A stretch of DNA of 9,408 bases from an uncultured Kineosporia sp. Its GTDB lineage: Bacteria > Actinomycetota > Actinomycetes > Actinomycetales > Kineosporiaceae. Positions 1-7,005 of the stretch are shown one piece after another; position 1 is the stretch's first letter, and each line of letters begins with the position of its first letter. The notes beneath the pieces are model-generated. The model had not been told where the DNA came from, did no database searches, and was given only the letters and a program-made list of their open reading frames with translations. The position numbers and the translations under genes were made by a program. The stretch spans positions 44,435 through 53,842 of the forward strand of contig CALMAR010000399.1 in assembly GCA_937859855.1 (NCBI GenBank), written 5' to 3'.

Positions 1-853
1 GGGCGGTGATGATGGTGTCCCGGTCTTCGGCGGTCTTGGCCACGGCCGTCAGCGTGAGCAGCAGATCGCCACGGGTCAGCTCGGCCGCGCCGAGCACGGC
101 CAGCGCGGAGACCCAGTCGATCAGTTCGGCCATGCCCGGGGGTTTGTCGAGGTCGAGCTTTCTTGCCCGGCCGACGAATTCGGCCGTCGAACGAATCAGC
201 GGCTCACTCGCTCCGGGCACCTGCAGTCGCAGGATCTGCGTGGCCCGGACGGCGTCCGGCGGTTCGATCCAGTGGTAGAGACAGCGCCGGCGCAACGCGT
301 CGTGCAGATCGCGGCTGCGGTTGGACGTAAGGATGACCACGGGTGGCCGGACGGCGGTGACCGTACCGAATTCCGGGATGGTGAGCGAGGATTCGCCGAG
401 GAACTCGAACAACAACGCCTCGAACTCGTCGTCCGCGCGGTCGATCTCGTCGATCAGGAGTACGGCCGGGTTCTCACCGGCCCATCGCAGAGCGGCCAGC
501 ACGGGCCGTTCCTGGAGGAACTCCTCGGTGAAGAGGTCGGCCTCGGAGAGCTTCTCGTCGCGGGCCTCGGCCAGCCGGATCGCCAGCAACTGCCGCTGAT
601 AGTTCCACTCGTAGAGCGACTCGCTGACGGTGAGTCCCTCATAGCACTGCAGCCGGATCAGCGGGCTGTCCAGTGCGGCTGACAGTGCTTTGGCCGCCGA
701 CGTCTTCCCCACCCCTGGCTCACCTTCCAGGAGCAGCGGCTGGCCGAGAGCCAGGGCAAGGAACAGGGCCATCGCCATGCCGTCATCGACCAGATAGCGG
801 GCCTGTTCGAGCCGTGACCGCAGAGCCTCGGCATCCCGGGGGAGGGCGTTCAT
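1..853 (-). CDS. coxD: MoxR-family AAA+ ATPase, CoxD-like (3' end beyond window)
   Basis: The first 284 codons of an AAA+ ATPase are present and the reading frame runs off the left edge without a stop. Walker A is GEPGVGKT (residues 44-51), Walker B is VLLIDEID (131-138), a sensor-1 type TSNR lies at 176-179, and an arginine-rich LRRRC segment lies at 187-191. This is the MoxR layout, and the length already approaches the roughly 295 residues usual for CoxD. In Oligotropha, CoxD is an ATP-dependent chaperone-like protein needed to introduce sulfur and copper into the Mo centre of CO dehydrogenase. Its ATG overlaps the TGA of the upstream xdhC-YHS gene as ATGA, which implies translational coupling as the fifth gene of the operon. 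The von Willebrand-type partner CoxE would be expected further left but is not visible. The ATPase family is certain; the CoxD assignment rests on operon position. Confidence 0.9.
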   Translation of the reverse strand, partial: MNALPRDAEALRSRLEQARYLVDDGMAMALFLALALGQPLLLEGEPGVGKTSAAKALSAALDSPLIRLQCYEGLTVSESLYEWNYQRQLLAIRLAEARDEKLSEADLFTEEFLQERPVLAALRWAGENPAVLLIDEIDRADDEFEALLFEFLGESSLTIPEFGTVTAVRPPVVILTSNRSRDLHDALRRRCLYHWIEPPDAVRATQILRLQVPGASEPLIRSTAEFVGRARKLDLDKPPGMAELIDWVSALAVLGAAELTRGDLLLTLTAVAKTAEDRDTIITA

Positions 854-1785
854 GCCGCCGCGAACCGGTCCCGGCAGTGGGTGCTGCAGAACCAGTGCTC
901 CTGACCGTCGGGACTCAGGTCGGAGTGCAGGTGGGGCAGGTCCGGGCTCGGCGTGACCGTCATCCCGCAGATTGGATCCGTGACCGTGATCATCTCATCG
1001 GGGCGGGATGGAGGCAGTTGCACCGGCTGCGGCTCGGGCATCCGGATCACCGGCGGGAACCGGGGTTCGGTGGCGGTGAGCCCGTCCAAGCGAACCGCCT
1101 TGATCAGCTCGGCCAGAATCGAGAGAGCTATCTCTTCCGGCGTTTTCGCGCCGATCCAGAGGCCCATCGGAGTGTGGACGCGCTGGCGTTCAACCGGGGT
1201 GAGGTTCATCTCGTCCAGGAGGGCACCACCCCGGCGCGGGCTGGCCACCAGGCCGATCAGGGGAACACCACTCGCCAGCGCAGCTGCGATGGGTGCGTGC
1301 TCGTCGCGGCCCATCGATGACACGATCACTGCCAGCGCCCCGTCATGGTCGCCATCCTCGGAGACCGCAAAACCCACGCTGGGAGCCATCACGGCCAGCG
1401 CCCGGGATATCGGCGAGTCGCCGGAGATGACGATCATCGGCGGCGGCAGGAGCGGTTCGAGAAACATCTCCATTGCGCCACCGGAAAGGCATGGATTGCG
1501 GACCACTCTGGCTCCGGGCGACGCCGGGAACGGCTCGTTCCCGTCCGGCAGCACCCGGAGCAGGAGCGTCTCGCCGCCGGCCAGGGCCTCCAGTGCGGCC
1601 GTGCGCACCGACTCTTCCGCGCAGACCCCGCCCACATATCCTTCGATCGCTCCATTGCTCAGCACGATGGCTTCGTTGCCGGCCCGAACCGATGTCGGCT
1701 TCTGCGCCCGGACGACGGTGATCCGCACGAAGGGAACCCGCTCGCGCAGCAGGGTGTTAATCCGCTCGGACAACGACGTGGCCAT
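850..1785 (-). CDS. XdhC/CoxI-family molybdenum cofactor maturation protein fused to a C-terminal YHS domain
   Basis: This 311-residue protein has three parts. An N-terminal XdhC/CoxI domain (about 5-85) carries the conserved cysteine in GGVCAEE (Cys55). A Rossmann-like XdhC C-domain (about 115-232) ends in the family motif TPMGLWIGAKTPEE. After a proline-rich linker (about 240-263) comes a YHS metal-binding domain (265-311) with DPICGM and FCSTHC, so the candidate ligands are Cys273, Cys300 and Cys304. XdhC proteins bind molybdenum cofactor and help with its sulfuration before insertion into xanthine-dehydrogenase-type enzymes. The Rossmann glycine motif is degenerate (SGDSPIS) and the domain is shorter than in the second XdhC of this window. 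The ATG has GAGG five bases upstream. The gene overlaps coxD by four bases and follows coxL after 77 nt. A role of the YHS part in handling copper or sulfur for the Mo-Cu site is inference. Confidence 0.9.
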   Translation of the reverse strand: MATSLSERINTLLRERVPFVRITVVRAQKPTSVRAGNEAIVLSNGAIEGYVGGVCAEESVRTAALEALAGGETLLLRVLPDGNEPFPASPGARVVRNPCLSGGAMEMFLEPLLPPPMIVISGDSPISRALAVMAPSVGFAVSEDGDHDGALAVIVSSMGRDEHAPIAAALASGVPLIGLVASPRRGGALLDEMNLTPVERQRVHTPMGLWIGAKTPEEIALSILAELIKAVRLDGLTATEPRFPPVIRMPEPQPVQLPPSRPDEMITVTDPICGMTVTPSPDLPHLHSDLSPDGQEHWFCSTHCRDRFAAA

Positions 1786-1799
1786 GGCTGCCTCACACC

Positions 1800-1870
1800 G
1801 GCTTCAGATCGGGCTTCAGATCGGGCTTCAGATCGGGCTTCAGATCGGGCTTCAGATCGGCTTCAGATCG
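1800..1870. repeat. Tandem 12-bp direct repeat (5 full units plus one 11-bp unit)
   Basis: The plus-strand unit GGCTTCAGATCG occurs five times without change at 1800-1859, followed by an 11-bp copy lacking one G at 1860-1870. The TGA of coxL lies inside the 11-bp copy, so the array appears to have grown from the 3' end of coxL into the gap before xdhC-YHS. In the cox transcript the unit reads CGATCTGAAGCC. It contains TGA in one frame, but in the coxL frame the five full units read Arg-Ser-Glu-Ala because of the missing base. Identical copies point to recent replication slippage or continuing instability. Confidence 0.97.
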
Positions 1871-4268
1871 GTGGGGTGGGCCGGCCCTGCATTGCCTCCC
1901 ACACCCGCGAGGGATTCAAGGGCATGTCGGCATGCCTGATTCCGAACGGCTTCAGCGCGTCCACCACCGCGTTGACCACGGCCGGGGGTGAACCGACCGT
2001 GGCGGATTCGCCGACCCCCTTGGCTCCGATCGGGTGGTGCGGTGACGGAGTGACGGTGAAACCGGTCTCCCAGTCGGGTGTTTCGAGTGCCGTTGGAATG
2101 AGGTAGTCCATCAGCGAGCCGTTGAGGCAGTTGCCGTCCTCGTCGAACGAGATGATCTCCATCAGGGCCATGCCCAGCCCGTCGGTGAGACCACCATGCA
2201 CCTGACCCTCGATGATCATCGGGTTGATCCGGGTGCCGCAGTCGTCGACGGCGATGAATCGCCGCATCTTCACCGCCGCGGTGCCCGGGTCGATGTCGAC
2301 CACGCAGATGTAGGCGCCGAACGGGTAGGTGAGATTCTCCGGGTTGTAACAGATCTGGGCTTCCAGGCCGCCTTCCACACCCTCGGGCAGATCGCCTGCG
2401 CCATGGGCGGCCATCGCGATCGCCTGGATCGTCACTGACCGCTCCGGGTCCCCCTTGACGGCGAACGATCCCTTGGTCCATTCGAGGTCAGCGACCGAGA
2501 CCTCGAGCATGCCCGAGGCGATGATCCTGGCCTTGTCCCGGACCTTGCGGGCAACCAGGGCCGCGGCCGCGCCGGAGACCGGCGTCGACCGGCTTCCGTA
2601 GGTGCCGAGCCCGAACGGCGTGTTGTCGGTGTCGCCATGGACCACGTCGATGTCCTGCGGCGGGATGCCGATCTCCTCGGCCACGATCTGGGCGAAGGTG
2701 GTCTCGTGCCCCTGGCCCTGTGATTGGACGGACAGCCGGACGACGGCTTTCCCGGTGGGATGCACACGCAGTTCGCAGCCGTCCGCCATGCCCAGCCCGA
2801 GGATGTCCATATCCTTGCGTGGACCGGCACCGACGGCCTCGGTGAAGAACGAGATCCCGATCCCCATCAGTTCACCACGGTCGCGCTTTTCGGCCTGTTC
2901 GCGGCGCAGTTCGTCGTACCCCGCCAGTTCCATGGCCAGGCGCATGGTGGGTTCGTAGTTGCCGGAGTCGTAAGTCCAGCCGGTCTGAGTCCGGTAGGGG
3001 AACTGCTCAGGCTTGATGAAATTCTTCAGCCGCAGTTCCGCCGGATCCATCTTCAGCTCGTAGGCCAGGCAGTCGACGATCCGCTCCACCAGGTATACGG
3101 CCTCGGTGATCCGGAACGAACACGCGTAGGCCACCCCGCCGGGTGCCTTGTTCGTATAGACGGCCGTCATCGAACAGTAAGCGGCTTCGAGGTCGTAGCT
3201 GCCGGTGAAGACCCCGAAGAAGCCCGCCGGGTACTTCACTGGTGTGGCCGTTCCATTGAAGGCGCCGTGATCGGCCAGTACATGCGTGCGCAGCGCGAGG
3301 ATCTTGCCGTCCCGGGTCGCCGCGATCTCACCGCGCATGATGTAGTCGCGGGCGAAGCCGGTGCTGATCAGGTTCTCCGACCGGTCCTCCACCCATTTCA
3401 CCGGCTTCCCGGTGACGATGGAACCAACGATGGCGCAGACGTATCCGGGGTAGATCGGCACCTTCCCGCCGAAGCCGCCACCGATGTCAGGGGAAATGAC
3501 CCGGATCTTGTGCTCGGGCAGACCGGCCACGATCGCGTAGAGCGTGCGGTGCGCATGCGGCGCCTGGGTGGTCGACCAGAGAGTGAGCTTGCCCTCGACA
3601 CGCTCGTAATCAGCCACCGCACCGCAGGTTTCCATCGGCGCCGGATGCACTCGCGGATACACGATGTCCTGGGTGACGGTCACATCGGCGCGGTCGAACA
3701 CCGCCTGGGTCGCCGCCAAGTCACCGGTCTCCCAGTCGAAGCAGTGATTGTCGGTCTTGCCCTCCAGGTCGTCGCGGATCACCGGAGCATCGGGGGAAAG
3801 GGCGGTCCGGGCGTCGATGACCGGGTCGAGGACGTCGTACTCCACGTCGATCAGTTCCAGCGCGTCCCGGGCTACGTAGCGATCCTCAGCGACGACGAAT
3901 GCGACCTCCTGGCCCTGGAAGCGCACCTTGTCGGTGGCCAGCACGGCCTGGACGTCGTTCGACAGCGTCGGCATCCAGGCCAGTCCTTGTGCGGCAAGGT
4001 CTTTACCGGTCACTACCGCCTTGACTTTGGGATGCGCGACCGCCGCGCTGACGTCGATGCTGACGATCTTCGCGTGCGCCACTGGGGAACGCAGGATGGC
4101 CAGATGCAGCATGCCGGGCAGCTGCACGTCGTCAAGGTAACGGCCCTTGCCCCGCACGAAGCGAGGGTCCTCCTTGCGGAGCATCCGGCCGTGGCCCAGA
4201 GGCTTGTGATCATTGCTTTCATGGATCGGGGTGGCACCACCCTCGACCGGGGCATCGGTGGTCGTCAT
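1863..4268 (-). CDS. coxL: Aerobic carbon monoxide dehydrogenase, large (catalytic Mo-Cu) subunit, form I
   Basis: The 801-residue product is the molybdopterin-cytosine-dinucleotide subunit that oxidises CO with water to CO2. Family landmarks occur in order: [11 protein letters not shown] (208-218), GGGFGGKV (263-270), the active-site loop AYACSFR (380-386), [11 protein letters not shown] (518-528), [21 protein letters not shown] (546-566), and GVGE (751-754). AYxCSFR is the form I signature; Cys383 corresponds to the copper-binding Cys388 of Oligotropha, and Glu754 to the catalytic Glu763. Form II relatives have AYRGAGR here. The length is close to the 809 residues of Oligotropha CoxL. An ATG 57 bases further upstream is open, but I prefer 4268: it overlaps the coxS stop as ATGA and has GGAGG ten bases upstream, whereas the longer start adds 19 residues buried in coxS. 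The stop lies within the tandem repeat. Confidence 0.97.
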   Translation of the reverse strand: MTTTDAPVEGGATPIHESNDHKPLGHGRMLRKEDPRFVRGKGRYLDDVQLPGMLHLAILRSPVAHAKIVSIDVSAAVAHPKVKAVVTGKDLAAQGLAWMPTLSNDVQAVLATDKVRFQGQEVAFVVAEDRYVARDALELIDVEYDVLDPVIDARTALSPDAPVIRDDLEGKTDNHCFDWETGDLAATQAVFDRADVTVTQDIVYPRVHPAPMETCGAVADYERVEGKLTLWSTTQAPHAHRTLYAIVAGLPEHKIRVISPDIGGGFGGKVPIYPGYVCAIVGSIVTGKPVKWVEDRSENLISTGFARDYIMRGEIAATRDGKILALRTHVLADHGAFNGTATPVKYPAGFFGVFTGSYDLEAAYCSMTAVYTNKAPGGVAYACSFRITEAVYLVERIVDCLAYELKMDPAELRLKNFIKPEQFPYRTQTGWTYDSGNYEPTMRLAMELAGYDELRREQAEKRDRGELMGIGISFFTEAVGAGPRKDMDILGLGMADGCELRVHPTGKAVVRLSVQSQGQGHETTFAQIVAEEIGIPPQDIDVVHGDTDNTPFGLGTYGSRSTPVSGAAAALVARKVRDKARIIASGMLEVSVADLEWTKGSFAVKGDPERSVTIQAIAMAAHGAGDLPEGVEGGLEAQICYNPENLTYPFGAYICVVDIDPGTAAVKMRRFIAVDDCGTRINPMIIEGQVHGGLTDGLGMALMEIISFDEDGNCLNGSLMDYLIPTALETPDWETGFTVTPSPHHPIGAKGVGESATVGSPPAVVNAVVDALKPFGIRHADMPLNPSRVWEAMQGRPTPPI

Positions 4269-4762
4269 GACTGCACCGCCTCCGAAATCTCTGCGCCAGC
4301 GTTTCTTTCGTGCTCGGCAGCCCACTGGATCGACCGCACGATGGTGGCGTACCCGGTGCAGCGGCAGATCTGGCCCGAGATGGCCTCACGGATCTCCTGC
4401 TCGTCCGGATCGGGATTGCGGTCCAGCAGTGCGCGGGCGGTCATCATCATGCCGGGCGTGCAGAACCCGCACTGCAGGCCGTGACACTGGATGAAGCCCT
4501 CCTGGACCGGGTCGAGGACGTTGCCCTGCTCGAGCCCCTCCACTGTCCGCACATCGTGCCCACTGGCCATCGCGGTCAGGACGGTGCACGACTTCACCGG
4601 CTCGCCGTCCAGCCAGACCACGCAGGTACCGCAGTTGCTGGTGTCGCAGCCCCAATGGGTGCCGGTCAGGCGGAGCTGGTCCCGCAGGAAGTGCACCAGC
4701 AGCATCCGTGCTTCGATCTCCTCGCTCACGGACTCGCCGTTGACCGTCATCGTGACAAGCAT
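4265..4762 (-). CDS. coxS: Carbon monoxide dehydrogenase, small [2Fe-2S] subunit
   Basis: This 165-residue protein passes electrons from the Mo-Cu site to FAD through two [2Fe-2S] clusters. The N-terminal plant-ferredoxin-like domain has Cys39, Cys44, Cys47 and Cys59 ([10 protein letters not shown], then KSC). The C-terminal helical domain has Cys98, Cys101, Cys133 and Cys135 (QCGFCTPGM and CRCTGY). All eight ligands are present and length is normal for the family. The ATG at 4762 lies two bases after the coxM stop and has AGGA upstream. A second in-frame ATG at 4750 has no Shine-Dalgarno sequence and is less likely. The gene ends in a four-base overlap with coxL, so coxM, coxS and coxL should be translated together in equal amounts. 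Confidence 0.97.
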   Translation of the reverse strand: MLVTMTVNGESVSEEIEARMLLVHFLRDQLRLTGTHWGCDTSNCGTCVVWLDGEPVKSCTVLTAMASGHDVRTVEGLEQGNVLDPVQEGFIQCHGLQCGFCTPGMMMTARALLDRNPDPDEQEIREAISGQICRCTGYATIVRSIQWAAEHERNAGAEISEAVQS

Positions 4763-4764
4763 GC

Positions 4765-5655
4765 TCAGTTTCCTTTCCGCACCGGGGCTGCGAGGGCTCG
4801 AGTCACTGCCTGGCGCAGTGTCCGGCGGGTCAGCTCGTTGGCCAGATGCCGCTTGTAGTCAGCGGTTCCGCGCTGATCGGTGCTGGGAGAGCAGACTTCG
4901 GCCGCAATGGCACCGGCCTGGGCGAAGAGCTGCTCCGAGGGCACCTGGCCCCGCAGGGCCGCAGAGATCGCGGGAATCCCGGTGGTGTTCGGCCCGACCG
5001 CGGCGAGCCCGACCCGGGCGTCGCTGATCGTCGCGCCGTCCAGCCAGACGGCCGCTCCGCACGATGTGACGGCCCAATCTCCGGCCCGCCGCTCCACCTT
5101 CTCGTAGGCGCTGGAGCCGCCCGGCCGGACCGGGATCCGGATCTCGGTGAGCATCTCCGCGTCACCGACGGCAGTCTCGTAGGGGCCACGGTGGAAGTCC
5201 TCCATCGAGACCACGCGTTCGCCTCCGCTGGACCGGATCACACAGCTGGCATCCAACGTGGTGCAGACTGCCGACAGATCCTCGGACGGATCGGCCTGGC
5301 ACAGTGAGCCGCCCAGCGTGCCGCGGTTGCGGACAATGGGGTCAGCGATCACGTGCTCGGCATCGCGGAAGATCGGGAAGGTCTGCGCCAGTTCGGCTGA
5401 CTCTCCCAGTTCCCGGTGGCGGGTCATGGCGCCGATCCGGACGATGCCCTGCTCGAACCGGATGTAGCCGAGCTCGTCATGGAGGTCGTTGATGTCGATG
5501 ACGTACTCGAGGTTGGCCAGCCGCAGCTTCATCATCGGCAGCATGCTGTGGCCACCGGCGATCAAGCGGGCTGAGTCACCCAGCCGTTCCAGCAGTGCAA
5601 TGGCGTGTTCGATGCTTGTGGCCCGTTCGTATTCGAAGGGAGCAGGTACCTGCAT
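4765..5655 (-). CDS. coxM: Carbon monoxide dehydrogenase, medium (FAD-binding) subunit
   Basis: This 296-residue protein is the flavin subunit that takes electrons from the CoxS clusters and delivers them to the respiratory chain on the cytoplasmic side of the membrane. The two FAD-contact motifs of the family are AGGHS (33-37) and TLGGS (113-117), at nearly the same positions as in characterised CoxM proteins, followed by QADPSEDLSAV. The CO-DH flavoprotein C-terminal domain covers roughly 180-290. The ATG at 5655 has GGAG seven bases upstream, and no in-frame alternative looks better. It is the first gene of the minus-strand operon, in the M-S-L order usual for cox/cut operons, and faces the divergent xdhC gene across about 190 bp. 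Confidence 0.96.
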   Translation of the reverse strand: MQVPAPFEYERATSIEHAIALLERLGDSARLIAGGHSMLPMMKLRLANLEYVIDINDLHDELGYIRFEQGIVRIGAMTRHRELGESAELAQTFPIFRDAEHVIADPIVRNRGTLGGSLCQADPSEDLSAVCTTLDASCVIRSSGGERVVSMEDFHRGPYETAVGDAEMLTEIRIPVRPGGSSAYEKVERRAGDWAVTSCGAAVWLDGATISDARVGLAAVGPNTTGIPAISAALRGQVPSEQLFAQAGAIAAEVCSPSTDQRGTADYKRHLANELTRRTLRQAVTRALAAPVRKGN

Positions 5656-5784
5656 GAGCCATCTCCGTCGTCGGCCGGTACTGGACCTTGATCACGGAAG
5701 TGGTGCCTTCAGCGCAGAAGTCGTCCCAGCTCCCAGGATCCGCGCTCAGCTTGCCTCCCCCGCAGGGACTCCTGTCCACGAACC

Positions 5785-5798
5785 TAAGGTTTCCCTTA
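5785..5798. promoter_or_regulatory. Inverted repeat, candidate operator for a LysR-type regulator
   Basis: TAAGG-TTTC-CCTTA is a perfect 5-bp inverted repeat with a 4-base spacer, an A/T-bearing dyad in an otherwise GC-rich gap. Its form is T-N12-A, close to the T-N11-A box of LysR-type regulators. It lies about 45-60 bases upstream of the predicted start of the plus-strand xdhC transcript, where activating LysR sites often lie, and upstream of coxM on the other strand. A LysR gene is encoded in this window. Binding is inferred only. Confidence 0.4.
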
Positions 5799-5829
5799 AG
5801 TGTCTCGATGGTTCAGGTCCGGCTGTGCC

Positions 5830-5835
5830 TAGACT
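5830..5835 (+). promoter_or_regulatory. Possible -10 element for the plus-strand xdhC
   Basis: TAGACT fits the actinobacterial TAnnnT -10 pattern. A transcript from it would begin near 5842, at or just before the in-frame GTG (5845) and ATG (5848), which lack a Shine-Dalgarno sequence. That fits a leaderless or very short-leader mRNA. No good -35 hexamer is visible at the usual distance, so activation by a regulator bound at 5785-5798 would be plausible. Confidence 0.35.
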
Positions 5836-5847
5836 TGGTTGTGCGTG

Positions 5848-7005
5848 ATGGCGATGCGTGAGCTTCTCCCTGCCGTGGACCGGTGGCGGCGCCACGGCCA
5901 GCGGATCGTCCTGGCGCGGGTGGTCGACCTCGAAGGCTCTGGCCCGCGCCTTCCCGGCGCCGCCATGGCGGTGAACGAGGATGGGGAGGTGGCCGGGTCG
6001 GTATCCGGCGGGTGCGTGGAAGCCGCTGTGGCCCAGGCATGTCTTGACGCGCTGCAGTCGGAGGAGCGCAGCGTGATCAGTTTCGGATACTCCGACGACG
6101 ACGCATTCGCGGCCGGACTGACCTGTGGCGGCACCGTTCATCTCTTCGTCGCCGAGTTCGAATCCGGGCCGCTGTACGAAACCCTGCGGGCCGGATTGCG
6201 GACCGGCGCGGCGATGGCCCTGGCCACAGTCATCGAAGGCGCCAATTCCGGTCAGAATCTGCTGCTGTTCGCCGAAGACTCGGCGCCAGGCGGCTTTTCG
6301 GTGATCGGTTCGCTGGGGGATGCTGAGCTCGATCGCGTCGTGTCACGCGATGCCCGAGGTGAACTGGCGGTCGGTGCGACCCGGATCCGCCGTTACGGGG
6401 CCGCCGGGGAGGCCCGGCGCAGCGACGTCAGCGTGTTCATCGAGTCGTTCATGCCACCGGCGAAGATGATGATTTTCGGTGCGGTGGACTTCGCCGGAGC
6501 TCTGTCCGAAGCGGCGAAGATACTCGGCTATCACGTCACGCTCTGCGACGCCCGCGAAGTCTTCGCCACCCGAGCACGTTTCCCCTATCCCGACGAGATC
6601 GTGGTCGACTGGCCGCATCGCCTGCTGAAACGGATCGGCCCCAGCCTGACCCAGCGCGACGCCATCTGCGTTCTCACTCATGAGGCGAGATTCGACGTTC
6701 CGGCCATCATGGCCGGCCTGAACACCCAGGCCGGTTACATCGGCGCCATGGGCAGCCGCCGGACCCACGACGATCGCATCCAGCGGCTCCTGGACGCCGG
6801 AGCCGATCCCGTCGAGATCAAGCGGCTGCACTCCCCGATCGGCCTTGACCTCGGTGCGCTGACCCCGGAGGAGACGGCCTTCTCGATCTGCGCCGAGATC
6901 ATCGCCAGCCGCCGGGACGACCGGCCGCCGCTGTCATTGTCCGACGTCAGCGGCCCTATCCATGCGCGGGAAGCCGGGCGCCGGGCGCTCAGCTCCAGAG
7001 CGTGA
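5848..7005 (+). CDS. XdhC/CoxI-family molybdenum cofactor maturation protein (full-length)
   Basis: From the chosen ATG this is a 385-residue two-domain XdhC protein. The N-terminal domain (about 1-105) has SGGCVE (53-58), with the family's conserved cysteine, and LTCGG (91-95). The C-terminal Rossmann domain (about 205-355) has MMIFGAVDFAGAL at the nucleotide-binding turn, CDAR (233-236), GAMGSRR (299-305) and SPIGLDLGALTPEE (329-342). Such proteins protect and help sulfurate molybdenum cofactor before its insertion into xanthine-dehydrogenase-type enzymes. Here the client is presumably CO dehydrogenase, encoded divergently. The start is uncertain: TTG 5839, GTG 5845, ATG 5848 and ATG 5854 are all in frame with no clear Shine-Dalgarno, and 5848 is a compromise. 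This protein keeps motifs that have decayed in the XdhC-YHS protein. Its last 17 bp overlap the convergent LysR gene. Confidence 0.92.
   Translation: MAMRELLPAVDRWRRHGQRIVLARVVDLEGSGPRLPGAAMAVNEDGEVAGSVSGGCVEAAVAQACLDALQSEERSVISFGYSDDDAFAAGLTCGGTVHLFVAEFESGPLYETLRAGLRTGAAMALATVIEGANSGQNLLLFAEDSAPGGFSVIGSLGDAELDRVVSRDARGELAVGATRIRRYGAAGEARRSDVSVFIESFMPPAKMMIFGAVDFAGALSEAAKILGYHVTLCDAREVFATRARFPYPDEIVVDWPHRLLKRIGPSLTQRDAICVLTHEARFDVPAIMAGLNTQAGYIGAMGSRRTHDDRIQRLLDAGADPVEIKRLHSPIGLDLGALTPEETAFSICAEIIASRRDDRPPLSLSDVSGPIHAREAGRRALSSRA

Larger units (their letters stand above)
5656..5847. promoter_or_regulatory. Divergent control region between coxM and the plus-strand xdhC
   Basis: This 192-bp gap lies between two genes pointing away from each other, so it must hold the promoters for the cox operon (minus) and the second xdhC (plus). 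On the plus side a TAGACT element lies just before the start codons. On the minus side the only TAnnnT hexamer I found is TAGGTT at 5786-5781, which would overlap the inverted repeat at 5785-5798 and give a leader of about 120 nt. It lacks a clear -35 and is weak. A shorter GGAC-TCCT-GTCC inverted repeat lies at 5766-5777. The region's role is certain from gene orientation; the individual promoter elements are not. Confidence 0.7.

Noticed and set aside
1800..1870. The tandem array as a CRISPR or iteron-type origin
   Set aside because: The units abut with no unique spacers, begin at a gene's stop codon inside an operon, and there are no cas or replication genes nearby.
953..1939. A 328-codon plus-strand frame containing repeated LQIG units
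   Set aside because: It is antisense to the XdhC-YHS gene, and the LQIG repeats are only the 12-bp tandem DNA repeat read in that frame.
4269..4325. A 19-residue N-terminal extension of CoxL from an upstream ATG at 4325
   Set aside because: It lies wholly inside coxS, has a basic sequence unlike CoxL N-termini, and the ATG at 4268 has both an ATGA overlap and a GGAGG site.
2724..4484. A 586-codon open frame on the plus strand opposite coxL and coxS
   Set aside because: It is antisense to well-supported genes, has no recognisable domain, and long open antisense frames are expected in GC-rich coding DNA.
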